From a bacterium (GTDB lineage: Bacteria > Patescibacteriota > Dojkabacteria > B142 > OLB20), in assembly GCA_021463645.1 (NCBI GenBank), contig JAJTYI010000004.1:1-46276 (forward strand): a stretch of DNA of 46,276 bases, written 5' to 3'. Under the pieces are notes generated by a model, which had not been told where the DNA came from, did not search any database, and saw only the letters and a program-made list of their open reading frames with translations. This document shows, in pieces, positions 24,901-32,612 of the stretch (within the stretch, counting starts at the first letter, position 1; every line of letters starts with the position of its first letter). The translations under genes and the position numbers were made by a program.

Positions 24901-27072
24901 TACTACCTGGTAGAGGTAGAGGGAACATACAGTTACTCAGGGGTAACAAAACTCGCTGATGCTGAATATTATTCAACCGACAACTGGTCAAATTCTGCAG
25001 ACTTTGCAGATAATCTTGGCAGAGATGTGAGGACACTTGATGTTGTTATTGATGATCAAAACATTGAATGGGGTTCATCAAACTCTGCACATTTATACAA
25101 AACTGTTATTAAAGGAAATGATGCAGTTGCGAACCTAAGAATATTTGATGAAGATAATGATCCAAACCCACCTTCATGGTACAACGACAATGCTGGGACT
25201 TTAGAAGTCCGAGTATATGATGTATCCAATTATAGAGTTGAGACTGACGAAGATGGTGAATATTCACAAGAAGTGGAAAATGGAGAATATCAAGTAGTAG
25301 AAATTAATCAACCTGGATGGATTCAGACAGCTCCTAGCCCAAGTTATTGTCATCTGACAGTAGAAAATGGTAGCACGGAAACTTGTGAGTTTGGAAATAC
25401 AAGAATGGGTTCTATTGATGGTTATAAACTTGAGGATACAAATGGAGATGGAACTTTGACCAGACAAGACGCCAGGTTAGAAGGTTGGGAAATCAATCTA
25501 TGGACCGGTGACGAAGAAGACCCAATTTCAAAAATACAAACAAAAACTACTGATGAAAACGGTTATTACAAATTTGATAATCTACTACCAGGTATTTATT
25601 GGTTAAATGAGAATCAAAAAGATGGCTGGACCCAGACCGCTGGAGATGAAGTTCAGGGACCATTAGTTATTCAAGTTGGTACAGAATTACATGGAAATAA
25701 CTTTGGTAACTTTGAACTAGGAAGAGTACAAGGATATAAGTGGGATGATATGAATGCTAACGGAATGATGGATGAAGATAGAGCCTCTTTGCTCTCTGGT
25801 TGGAAAGTAACCTTAGAGATGTTAGAAGAAGATGAAGAAAACGGTTATAAAATAATGAATTCATTACCTTACAAAATGACAGATGAAAAAGGAGCTTTTG
25901 AATTTGATGGGTTGCTTCCAGGAGAATATAAACTTTGTGAGGAAATGCAAGATGGTTGGATGCAAACTTATCCATTAAAACAAAACGAGATAAGTGTAGC
26001 GTTCTCAGATGATTATGATACAGAATGTCACTACATTGAGATTGATACTTCAGGTCAAGTATTGGCAAATTTAAACTTCGGAAATTTCGAATTTGGACAG
26101 GTGAGTGGATACAAATGGGATGATGATAATGGTGATGGATTAAAGACTTACGGTGAGCCTAAAATGGAAGGATGGACTATCGAATTGAGGATGGACACAT
26201 ATGACGGTACAGTTATCGATACAGAGGAGACTGATACAGAAGGCGAGTATTCTTTCAAGAATCTAATGCCTGGTACATATTTCCTAACTGAGGTAAATCA
26301 AGCTGTTACAAACGGTTCATGGGAGCAAACATATCCTGTTGACCCAGGTTACCACACATTTGTAATAGACAGCTCTGGTGATGTCTTCGAAGATATGAAC
26401 TTCGGTAACAATGTTATTGGAGATATATTAGCGGAGAAAACCACTACAAACGAAACATTTACACCAGGCCAACTCGTTACCTATAACATCAGAGTTGTAA
26501 ACAAAGGAACTGAAACAGCTCATGGTGTGGAAATCTGGGATAATCTACCAGCAGGAATGCAATATTATGATTCCTCTCCAAATGGACAATATACCCCTGC
26601 AAACAATCGTGTTACATGGACAAAAGAAAGCCTTGATGTTAATGAAGAGTGGACTGCACAGATTCGATTATTAGTACCAGCAGATTCCACTGCAACTTCG
26701 ATAATAAATGAGGTTCGTGCCTTAAGATCTTGTCAGTTAGTAAACGAATTTACTACGACTCTTGTACCTTCAATTGTTGAGGTTCCAGAACCAGTAATTG
26801 AGTTCTGTGAAGATGACCCAACACCTGAGGATAATATTGATTCTGTTAGTTTGAATCGAGCACAAGTTGCTGGTGCAAATATAACTGATGATGAAGAATC
26901 TACAGGAAATATCAGAGGCATGGCTACGAGTGCACTCGGAAAAGTACTAGGTGCAAGTAATAGTCTTTCTGATACGGGGAGAAATATGTCAACAGCACTT
27001 ATTCTAGGTACATCACTGATTTCAGCAATATTTATTCTGAACAAAAATAAATTTCGCAGAAATATCTACTAG
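21973..27072 (+). CDS. Large cell-surface protein with DUF642-like, SdrD/Cna-B-like and DUF11 domains and LSDTG sorting-like tail
   Basis: 1699 residues. The signal peptide covers about 1-32 (basic MPRKK, hydrophobic core, VQATG). A galactose-binding-like, DUF642-type domain is at about 155-345 (NLLKNADFETP ... FLDNVSVECIG). After a short PT linker (349-368), a second jelly-roll-like domain covers 370-535. Several SdrD-B/Cna-B-like modules follow, with starts near 915 (GMKFEDANANGERDDEE), 1145 (GYKLEDTNGDG), 1249 (GYKWDDMNANG) and 1374 (GYKWDDDNGDG), each with calcium-type D-x-N-x-D/N runs. A DUF11 domain covers 1480-1590. The C-terminus is LSDTG (1665-1669), a hydrophobic helix and a basic end, 30 residues after the Gly; this looks like a sortase signal and matches that of the next gene. 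Probable wall- or membrane-anchored surface protein; ligand unknown. Confidence 0.85.
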   Translation: MPRKKYISVLTVFFILLQYFSPLVGLIPVQATGNSFKMPKPTPIENLSVCPEGNGWTDHIGKGADGNVNYTAPTGYVVDSVCIKGGNELNSPNGYLEIFTSNSWYKTGTTNCVGAAGIGNQMASALRNPNAEGNKCADISHASFKLARVQGAELVCTPGVNLLKNADFETPVVTTATNWDIVPSGTTGLEWKVEWQSIDTLFEGQNRPEIANLELHKGVNGWLPQTGSQYAELDSDWFGPTNPLTNEPTSVKISQEIATIPNYEYKVEYHFSPRPGTPDADNKLVSAWAGNTLETHIATGGANTSWTKHTETIEATSEKAILSFMDDGNPNSLGTFLDNVSVECIGPAVEPTTTPTNTPTPSLTPTPEVCSEGPTWVSGILEGTDQGTEKDGSAVLAERSNPNNTLGEADGKFFSLGLGGVLMVEFEYPVLNVEDKMDISVHEVTNGRTSYPEEKAKVEVSLDGDTYFELGTASNKSNTTGDASGQGGNGVSLFDLETVGLEAAKYLRITDTTNYALHIASADGYDLDAIDATYGLCEEQELPDFADVTVCKQDNQQNYLPGWNVQLLGEFLETVEVEPDDKIGDPYTPSYSSELPEGDYVLMARGTYKYRGGTELLTDPAYSQRLESDGFVGPYIPWINVMDLTTTGALGVTVNDAPADWGYFSPANTYARGFENYTGEFKFTSFDNNITDNEGSMYVDIYEGYAGFTEEDGCITFENVPYGDYMTNEILMKDWENVSGQATEVVVENETETFTLVNRPVSEPAKLLATKVVCSEEQYLPNNQQGPIDADTAAEWVAQSGGQCKIEEDWDFQWGPAGSGSFGDFQENTTEMGDPWTTFSSGVEVELPELGSVGGRVELREVFPDDSFVPFSNDGNVSAEFYCTGDTANYDNWEWLSGYEKDNTYYCVAFNAEKIGAIEGMKFEDANANGERDDEEMGIPNWQIVLKPETLEPIYDLDLPANSPTGVNTGVLSSSKYYLVEVEGTYSYSGVTKLADAEYYSTDNWSNSADFADNLGRDVRTLDVVIDDQNIEWGSSNSAHLYKTVIKGNDAVANLRIFDEDNDPNPPSWYNDNAGTLEVRVYDVSNYRVETDEDGEYSQEVENGEYQVVEINQPGWIQTAPSPSYCHLTVENGSTETCEFGNTRMGSIDGYKLEDTNGDGTLTRQDARLEGWEINLWTGDEEDPISKIQTKTTDENGYYKFDNLLPGIYWLNENQKDGWTQTAGDEVQGPLVIQVGTELHGNNFGNFELGRVQGYKWDDMNANGMMDEDRASLLSGWKVTLEMLEEDEENGYKIMNSLPYKMTDEKGAFEFDGLLPGEYKLCEEMQDGWMQTYPLKQNEISVAFSDDYDTECHYIEIDTSGQVLANLNFGNFEFGQVSGYKWDDDNGDGLKTYGEPKMEGWTIELRMDTYDGTVIDTEETDTEGEYSFKNLMPGTYFLTEVNQAVTNGSWEQTYPVDPGYHTFVIDSSGDVFEDMNFGNNVIGDILAEKTTTNETFTPGQLVTYNIRVVNKGTETAHGVEIWDNLPAGMQYYDSSPNGQYTPANNRVTWTKESLDVNEEWTAQIRLLVPADSTATSIINEVRALRSCQLVNEFTTTLVPSIVEVPEPVIEFCEDDPTPEDNIDSVSLNRAQVAGANITDDEESTGNIRGMATSALGKVLGASNSLSDTGRNMSTALILGTSLISAIFILNKNKFRRNIY

Positions 27073-27092
27073 TAGGCAATTATAAGAACTAG

Positions 27093-27127
27093 ACCTCCGG
27101 TATTTTATACCGGAGGTTTTCTTTTTA
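27093..27127 (+). terminator. Rho-independent terminator after the 1699-residue surface gene
   Basis: A perfect 11-bp stem (ACCTCCGGTAT at 27093-27103 with ATACCGGAGGT at 27107-27117) and a TTT loop are followed by TTTCTTTTT. Confidence 0.9.
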
Positions 27128-27217
27128 GCTAAAATAATTAAATTTTCTGTGCTTTGCTTTACAAAAGCCTTTGAAAGTAATATAATCGGGCCAATTTAAC
27201 CCATTTATTTATTTTCA

Positions 27218-27748
27218 ATGATAAACTTCAATAAGCTAAAGAGTAACTTAATATTTAGTTCACTCTTTTTAACTGCCACATTTAGTATGTTGTCCGGATT
27301 ATCCATCTTTTCAAGTAACGCAGCAGTTCATGCACATCATATTTATGATGGTTATAATAACGGTTACAACAACGGTTATAACAATGGCTATAACAACGGC
27401 TACAACAATGGTTATAATAACGATTATAATAATGGCTATAATAACGGTTACAACAATGGTTATGTTGCTCCAGTCTGTGATGAAGATCCAACACCTACAC
27501 CAACTACAACACCTACACCTACTGACCTTCCAGAACCAACACCTACTGAAGTTGTTCCTACATCTACTCCTGTAGAGCCTACAGTAGAACCTACTGCTAG
27601 AGTATTATCTGCAACAGCCCCTGTTGTAGAACAGAGAGTCTTAGCAGATACAGGTATAAACATGTACAGTACACTTGGTTTGGGTTCAGTTTTACTTAGT
27701 TCTGTGTTTGTTTTAAACAAGGACTTAGGGTTTATGAAGAGAAAATAA
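27218..27748 (+). CDS. Small surface protein with YNNG tandem repeats and LADTG sorting-like tail
   Basis: 176 residues. The signal peptide is at about 1-36 (IFSSLFLTATFSMLSGL, ending near SNAAVHA). Residues 45-82 are nine tandem YNN(G/D) units. A Pro/Thr-rich linker (about 87-120) leads to LADTG (142-146), a hydrophobic stretch and the basic end FMKRK, exactly 30 residues after the Gly, as in the preceding gene. LAxTG is the motif class recognised by class E sortases; no sortase gene is in the window. It has its own terminators before and after, so it is monocistronic. A Tyr/Asn/Gly-rich repeat exposed at the surface may be adhesive or structural; this is inference. Confidence 0.8.
   Translation: MINFNKLKSNLIFSSLFLTATFSMLSGLSIFSSNAAVHAHHIYDGYNNGYNNGYNNGYNNGYNNGYNNDYNNGYNNGYNNGYVAPVCDEDPTPTPTTTPTPTDLPEPTPTEVVPTSTPVEPTVEPTARVLSATAPVVEQRVLADTGINMYSTLGLGSVLLSSVFVLNKDLGFMKRK
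27350..27463 (+). repeat. 12-bp tandem repeat encoding YNNG
   Basis: About nine copies of a GGNTAYAAYAAY unit lie inside the gene at 27218. Copies differ only at third codon positions, apart from one G-to-D change, which indicates selection on the peptide and slippage-driven copy number. Confidence 0.9.
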
Positions 27749-27767
27749 AAATTCAAATAACTTTGAT

Positions 27768-27796
27768 AAAAGGAGCCTATAAGGCTCCTTTTTTCT
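27768..27796 (+). terminator. Rho-independent terminator after the YNNG protein gene
   Basis: A perfect 11-bp stem (AAAAGGAGCCT at 27768-27778 with AGGCTCCTTTT at 27782-27792) and a 3-base ATA loop run into a T tract. Confidence 0.9.
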
Positions 27797-27844
27797 TTGG
27801 ATACATACTTGTACACCTTGTCGATTATAGACTAATATATTTAA

Positions 27845-29317
27845 ATGATTCTCACCAGAAATAACAAAATTATCCTAATTGTCGTATTCATATTCATAAT
27901 TTTACGAATACCCAGTCTATTCGAAGGATATTGGTATCCAGATGAAGGGTTTTATGCCGCACAGGCAGAAGCAATTCTTCAGGGAAAAGAGTTGTATGTG
28001 GGAGCATGGGATCACAAACCTCCGATGATGGTTTGGATATACACATTAGCGGGTGTTTTCGATTGGGATGTGGGCTATGTACTCGTAAAATTGATGAATA
28101 TCTCTGCAGGCGTTTTCTCAATCTTGATTTTACACAAGTTGATGCTTAGGTTGGGCATAAAGTCAAAGTTAAAAAGCTTTATTTTGGTAATTTTCGCCAT
28201 CATCCTTGGTACTCCCTTGTTAGAGGGAAATTTAGCTAACAGTGAGGTATTTTATATTCCTGCAACACTTTCCATCTTGTATCTGTCTCTCTTTAGCCAT
28301 AGACCTTTTCTGGTTGGAATACTTTTGTCGTATGCCTTTTTAATTAAACCACAAGCCTTTATCGAGTCCGTGGCGATAATTGCACTCGTTGCGATATTCG
28401 ACCTATGGAAGAAAAGGAAAAAATTTAACTATCAATATTACATAAAAGTACTTTCAACTTATTTTTTCGTAATCGGACTATACTTTGCATATTTGGTTCT
28501 AAATAAGACTTTTGATGACTTTATCGATGCAACTTTTCTGACAAACTTTAGGTATATTGAATTGGAAGAAGATGCCAATTATTGGAACTATATAAAAATC
28601 GCAGGGTCTGCTCTGATATTTTATTATGCTTTAGTTAAGTTATACAAAAACCAGGTAAGTCGAAATGTTTTTGTAATATTTCTAACTTTGGTAGTTGATA
28701 TCACGTTGGTAACTCTCTCAGGAAGACCTTACATGCATTATCTGATTCAATTATTACCAATATCACTTCTGTCTCTTGCAATTTACCTACAAACTAAACC
28801 CACATCTAAACTACACTTGTTTGAATTAATACTAGGTTTTCTAGTATTGGTAACTTTTCTCTTTAGCAAAGGCTTTAACTTTCCTGTAATTGATAAAGAA
28901 CGCTTTGATGGACATATCAGATATTACTCAGATTTTCCACAATATTTGTTCTTTGGTAAGCGTGATGGTCATAGCTGGTTTTGGAAAGAACATGACTCTT
29001 TCCAAACAAGAAAAGATTTGATTGAACACTTTGAAAACAATTATGAAGGCGTTGATTATTATTACTATGGTGACGATCCGTGGATTTTTACGCAATTAAA
29101 TGGTAATTTCACCAATAAATATTTGGTGTGGTACCATCTCGTATACTCAGATGATAAAATGCAAGAAGCAGTTGAGTTACGTGATGAAGCTCTCGTTCTG
29201 ATTATCGATGAAGAATCCGATCAAACTTTGATTAAATTCTTCGAGAGTGCAGATAATTTTTCTTTCTCAGAAAAAGTACACAATTACAGCATCTATATAA
29301 ATAATGAAAAAGGATAA
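27845..29317 (+). CDS. GT-C membrane glycosyltransferase, PMT/ArnT-like (GT39/GT83 type)
   Basis: 490 residues. After a first membrane helix (about 8-22) comes WYPDEGFYAAQAEAILQGK, where the DE pair in the first extracytoplasmic loop is the metal/acceptor acidic site of PMT-type enzymes, and then DHKPP, typical of the same loop. About nine or ten further helices extend to about 345, followed by a soluble C-terminal domain of roughly 130 residues. Such enzymes transfer a sugar from a polyprenyl-phosphate carrier to protein or lipid on the outer face of the membrane. The next gene, a GT2 of the type that makes such polyprenyl-linked sugars, overlaps it by 14 bases, so the two probably act in sequence. 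Confidence 0.8.
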   Translation: MILTRNNKIILIVVFIFIILRIPSLFEGYWYPDEGFYAAQAEAILQGKELYVGAWDHKPPMMVWIYTLAGVFDWDVGYVLVKLMNISAGVFSILILHKLMLRLGIKSKLKSFILVIFAIILGTPLLEGNLANSEVFYIPATLSILYLSLFSHRPFLVGILLSYAFLIKPQAFIESVAIIALVAIFDLWKKRKKFNYQYYIKVLSTYFFVIGLYFAYLVLNKTFDDFIDATFLTNFRYIELEEDANYWNYIKIAGSALIFYYALVKLYKNQVSRNVFVIFLTLVVDITLVTLSGRPYMHYLIQLLPISLLSLAIYLQTKPTSKLHLFELILGFLVLVTFLFSKGFNFPVIDKERFDGHIRYYSDFPQYLFFGKRDGHSWFWKEHDSFQTRKDLIEHFENNYEGVDYYYYGDDPWIFTQLNGNFTNKYLVWYHLVYSDDKMQEAVELRDEALVLIIDEESDQTLIKFFESADNFSFSEKVHNYSIYINNEKG

Positions 29318-30065
29318 AATCTTTTTATCAATAATAATTCCTCAATATAACGAACTTTCAAATCTGAAGAAAGGTCTACTACACAAAGCTTTTAAGTATC
29401 TCTCAAAGCAGGATTTTAAATATGAAGTTGTTATAGTTGATGATGGTTCAACAGACGGGAGTTTGAAATATTTGAAAAAAAATTACGCTGATAAAAAATT
29501 CCTTAAAATTGTTGAGGCAGAGCATGGAGGAAAGCCAGTAGCTATAAATCGTGGGATTCAAGAATCCTCTGGTGAATATATTTTGTTTACTGATATGGAT
29601 CAATCGACTCCATTGAGTGAGTTGGATAGACTCATGCCATATATTGCCGAAAATCAAGCTGTAATAGGTTCTAGGGGCAGTAAACGCAACTCTGCAACAG
29701 TTATCCGTAAAGTCGCTGGTTTTATGTTTAGCAGCTTCAGAAAGCTTTTCCTTTTGAGACAAATTGATGACACGCAATGCGGGTTCAAACTCTTTAGAGC
29801 AGATTTATTGAGTGAGACATTCCCTAAATTAAATGCATTGAAGGTGAAAAACGTAAAGGGTTGGTCAGTTTCTGCATTTGATGTCGAATTATTGTATTTA
29901 ATACAGAAAAAAGGGGGAAAAATAAAGGAAGTTCGAGTGAAATGGAACGACGAGGATGTATCTGGTACAAAAGATCGTAAATTCTTCCGCGAATCTGGTG
30001 ATATGCTGAAGCAGATTTTGTTGGTGGTTTGGCGAGAAATGCGAGGGGAATATTCTGCATTATGA
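29304..30065 (+). CDS. GT2 glycosyltransferase, dolichyl/polyprenyl-phosphate sugar synthase (ALG5/DPM1-like)
   Basis: 253 residues, no membrane helices, so cytoplasmic or peripheral. GT-A landmarks: SIIIPQYNE (about 8-16), VVIVDDGSTDGS (about 42-53), HGGKPVAINRGI, the metal-binding FTDMDQSTP (DxD-type) and QIDDTQCGFKLFR, a signature of polyprenyl-phosphate glucose/mannose synthases. These enzymes load a nucleotide-activated sugar on a polyprenyl phosphate for use by GT-C enzymes. The start overlaps the end of the GT-C gene by 14 bases (translational coupling likely). Sugar identity unknown. Confidence 0.88.
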   Translation: MKKDKIFLSIIIPQYNELSNLKKGLLHKAFKYLSKQDFKYEVVIVDDGSTDGSLKYLKKNYADKKFLKIVEAEHGGKPVAINRGIQESSGEYILFTDMDQSTPLSELDRLMPYIAENQAVIGSRGSKRNSATVIRKVAGFMFSSFRKLFLLRQIDDTQCGFKLFRADLLSETFPKLNALKVKNVKGWSVSAFDVELLYLIQKKGGKIKEVRVKWNDEDVSGTKDRKFFRESGDMLKQILLVVWREMRGEYSAL

Positions 30066-30095
30066 AATTCACTTAAAAATGTTCTTATTGGTTGG

Positions 30096-30173
30096 ATTCC
30101 TGCCTCCGCATGAATGACAGAAGTGGTGCAGGAATGACACCTAGTGTATTGTCACTCCTGCGAAGGCAGGAGT
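30096..30173. repeat. Palindromic CCTGC-type intergenic repeats
   Basis: Two related palindromes: ATTCCTGC/GCATGAAT (30096-30115, one mismatch) and ACTCCTGC/GCAGGAGT (30154-30173, perfect, GAAG loop). A loose half copy, GCAGGAATGACA, lies between them. The same type appears at 41164. They lie between convergent genes and may also act as a bidirectional terminator. Confidence 0.75.
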
Positions 30174-30216
30174 CTATGTTCAGGAGAAATTCCCATTTCC
30201 ATGGGAAATGCTAAGG

Positions 30217-31458
30217 TTATAATCTCGTCACTAAATATATCGCTCCTGCTTCGTCATCCGTGATAAACAACTCTCCTTGTTCGTTGAACTTCACTCCCAC
30301 GGGTCTTCCCCAAATGTCCCCATTCTCATCCAGCCATCCAGTGATGAAGTTTACAGTTTCTGAACTCTCACTTGTTGTATCGATTCTGACTACCTTATAG
30401 CCTGTAGGAACAGTTCTATTCCATGAACCATGGAATGCAACTATCAGGTTGTCTGCTAGGTCGCTATTGTCTGGAGCGAAAGTTAATCCTAGTGGAGCAG
30501 AGTGTGCTTGCATTTCGTAGGTTGGGAATGCAGTTTCATCTCTGCAGTAGTCAGCTCTGTCTGGATATTCTGGATTCGCTATGCCCATCCCATAGCAGAA
30601 AGGCCAGCCGTAATGTTTCCCTTGCTCGACAATATTCACCTCTTCCGGTGGGAGGTCATCACCGATTCTATCCCTTCCATTGTCCACCGACCACAAATCA
30701 AAATTATTAAATTCAATCCCTACTGAGTTACGAAGTCCTTCTGCGTATAACTCCTCACCAGTTCCATCAAGATTGTAACTCACTATTGCAGCTCTCCGTT
30801 CGTCTTCTTCTTCACACAGGTTACAGCTAGATCCGACTGATACATAAATTTTCTCATCAGGTCCAATTAATACAGTCCTTGTTGTGTGGCCACCGTCGGC
30901 AGGAAGGTCATCTACCAAAATGACGAACTCGTCGAATGTCCCATCAGATTTTATGCCTTTCAATCGAGTGATTTGATGTTCTTCTGCAACGTACAAGTCC
31001 CCATTGTAAAAGTCCACGCTATGAACCGAGCGTAAATCTGATAAAACTGTAATCTTGGTTTCGGCTACATTGTCACCATCTTCGTCTTTTAGTAACAAAA
31101 CCTCACCGGAACTTTTATCAGCGACAAAAATGTTTCCATCAGCATCAAAATCAAAAAATCTAGGTGCTCTCATTCCTCCCGCGTACACGCTTATTTCGTA
31201 TCCTTCAGGTAGGTTTAAAGTTCTAGGTTCACTAAATGCTCCACTTTGATATAACTCGGGTACTATCAACTGTTTAGAGATTAAATTGACCAAATCAACT
31301 TCTTCAACCACCGGTGATGTAGGATTGAAATTGTTTTGTGAAATTTCTTGTTCTGAAATGTTGAAATTTAGGAAAGAGGTGTTATTTATGAGAAATACGA
31401 CCCCAATGATTATGAGAATTAAGATTAATAGAAGGAAAAATATTAAATATTTTTTCAT
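30217..31458 (-). CDS. PQQ-dependent glucose/sorbosone dehydrogenase-like beta-propeller, membrane-anchored
   Basis: 413 residues. A single N-terminal helix (about 4-24, very hydrophobic) anchors or exports it. The rest is a six-bladed GSDH/sorbosone dehydrogenase propeller: LPEGYEISVYAGGMRAPR, DGNIFVADKSSGEV, DGGHTTRT with the catalytic-type His, GPDEKIYVSVGSSCN, GLRNSVGIEF (the RN pair that contacts PQQ in soluble glucose dehydrogenase), LWSVDNGRDRIGDDLPPEEVN, YGWPFCYG, HSAPLGL, GSWNR and GRPVGV. Known members oxidise sugars with PQQ and calcium in the periplasm. Whether this host has PQQ is unknown and nothing in the window makes it, so a non-PQQ or scavenging role is possible. Confidence 0.85.
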   Translation of the reverse strand: MKKYLIFFLLLILILIIIGVVFLINNTSFLNFNISEQEISQNNFNPTSPVVEEVDLVNLISKQLIVPELYQSGAFSEPRTLNLPEGYEISVYAGGMRAPRFFDFDADGNIFVADKSSGEVLLLKDEDGDNVAETKITVLSDLRSVHSVDFYNGDLYVAEEHQITRLKGIKSDGTFDEFVILVDDLPADGGHTTRTVLIGPDEKIYVSVGSSCNLCEEEDERRAAIVSYNLDGTGEELYAEGLRNSVGIEFNNFDLWSVDNGRDRIGDDLPPEEVNIVEQGKHYGWPFCYGMGIANPEYPDRADYCRDETAFPTYEMQAHSAPLGLTFAPDNSDLADNLIVAFHGSWNRTVPTGYKVVRIDTTSESSETVNFITGWLDENGDIWGRPVGVKFNEQGELFITDDEAGAIYLVTRL

Positions 31459-31522
31459 TGTTAAATTGGGGTATATATAATTTTAACACATAACGTCCTA
31501 TGCTCGAGAACACTTGTCTGTA

Positions 31523-31531
31523 TGATATAAT
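31523..31531 (+). promoter_or_regulatory. Extended -10 promoter (TGaTATAAT) of the orphan gene at 31552
   Basis: An exact TGATATAAT lies 20 bases before the ATG. No -35 is obvious, as expected for an extended -10 promoter. Confidence 0.55.
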
Positions 31532-31551
31532 TCGTTCTTTAAGTTACATTA

Positions 31552-32214
31552 ATGCTAGAAGGAATATTAGATTCAAAAGATCATCCGTATCTCGTTGGAG
31601 CTTTTTCCGAATTGGTGGAAGATATTGTTAATCTTCCGATAGATGAGAAGCAATTAAGTTCTAGATTTAAAACTCTATATAGTTTGAAAAGTCGTGGAGG
31701 AATTGAAATCCACCACCCAGAAGAGGGTCTAATTAATTCTACCATGTCTACAGGTACTTCTATTTTGAAAGGTCTAGGATATACAACTTATGAAGATCCA
31801 ACAGCATTTTTACCAGATATGACGAAAACCGAGGGTTTTTCGAAAATAATCAGAACACTTTTTGGGAAGGGTTTTCTATTTTCAACTAGTCAAGGAGATT
31901 CAGAAATCAATAGGATTCAAATGTTGGGATTGGTTGTTCCTGCAGTAAGTACGGATTATGTACTTCCCGAATCGATATCATCCGAGACAGCATCTCCATT
32001 AAAGGGTATTATAGGAGAAGATTGCGTGAATTCATTATTCGTTATAACTGAAAGTAACTTTGCTGCCTATAAACGTGGGGTAGGGCGAGAACTGTTTTAT
32101 AGAATCCAGGAATTACCCAGGGCATTTACCACTAATTACTACGATAATATAGTAATGATAGAAATGGACTTTGCTGAAAATGCTTTCCTAGTTACTGAAG
32201 CATTTCGATTCTAA
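31552..32214 (+). CDS. Hypothetical protein
   Basis: 220 residues, no recognised family, no signal peptide and no membrane helix. Composition is that of a normal soluble globular protein, with GIEIHHPEEG and TLFGKGFLF among the more striking stretches. Its promoter at 31523 is one of the best in the window, so it is likely expressed. It converges with the gene at 32218, with three bases between the two stop codons. Confidence 0.65.
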   Translation: MLEGILDSKDHPYLVGAFSELVEDIVNLPIDEKQLSSRFKTLYSLKSRGGIEIHHPEEGLINSTMSTGTSILKGLGYTTYEDPTAFLPDMTKTEGFSKIIRTLFGKGFLFSTSQGDSEINRIQMLGLVVPAVSTDYVLPESISSETASPLKGIIGEDCVNSLFVITESNFAAYKRGVGRELFYRIQELPRAFTTNYYDNIVMIEMDFAENAFLVTEAFRF

Positions 32215-32217
32215 TTT

Positions 32218-32511
32218 TTAAAACGTCCCTACCTCTGTAGATGGATCTACGCAGTAAACATTGGTATTAGTGTCCACTTTTAAACCAACTGGAATTTGTC
32301 CTTCTATCATGTTACTAATACGTTCAGAATCTAAAACCCTTCCTTTGAAAGCATGCCGAGTAGTAAATCCTATTGGAGGTACCTCTTCTATATAACCCTC
32401 TTCTCTGTCACCAACAAAATGCCCTACTAAGGTAACATATGTGTCTTTGTAAATTCTCGCTCTTTGCCCAGTCATAAATTCACCTATTGTTTTATCAAGC
32501 TCCCCACTCAT
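32218..32511 (-). CDS. Hypothetical small protein
   Basis: 97 residues, no recognised family. It is soluble and strand-rich by appearance (ARIYKDTYVTLVGHFVGD, PVGLKVDTNTNVYCV), perhaps a small beta-barrel. It converges on the 31552 gene and is divergent from trpS. Confidence 0.55.
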   Translation of the reverse strand: MSGELDKTIGEFMTGQRARIYKDTYVTLVGHFVGDREEGYIEEVPPIGFTTRHAFKGRVLDSERISNMIEGQIPVGLKVDTNTNVYCVDPSTEVGTF

Positions 32512-32582
32512 CTTTTTGATTATAATTAGTTGGATTATGCTGAATGAAACACTATATATACAACCTATTGATCTGTGAAATT

Positions 32583-32591
32583 TGCTATAAT
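32583..32591 (+). promoter_or_regulatory. Extended -10 promoter (TGcTATAAT) of the trpS operon
   Basis: TGCTATAAT lies 21 bases before the trpS ATG at 32613. Confidence 0.55.
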
Positions 32592-32612
32592 CTCATAGTT
32601 TAAATAAGTTTT

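Noticed and set aside
27350-27463. Regular short repeat that could be taken for a CRISPR array
   Set aside because: The 12-bp units are contiguous, without spacers, and lie in frame inside a gene as YNNG codons.
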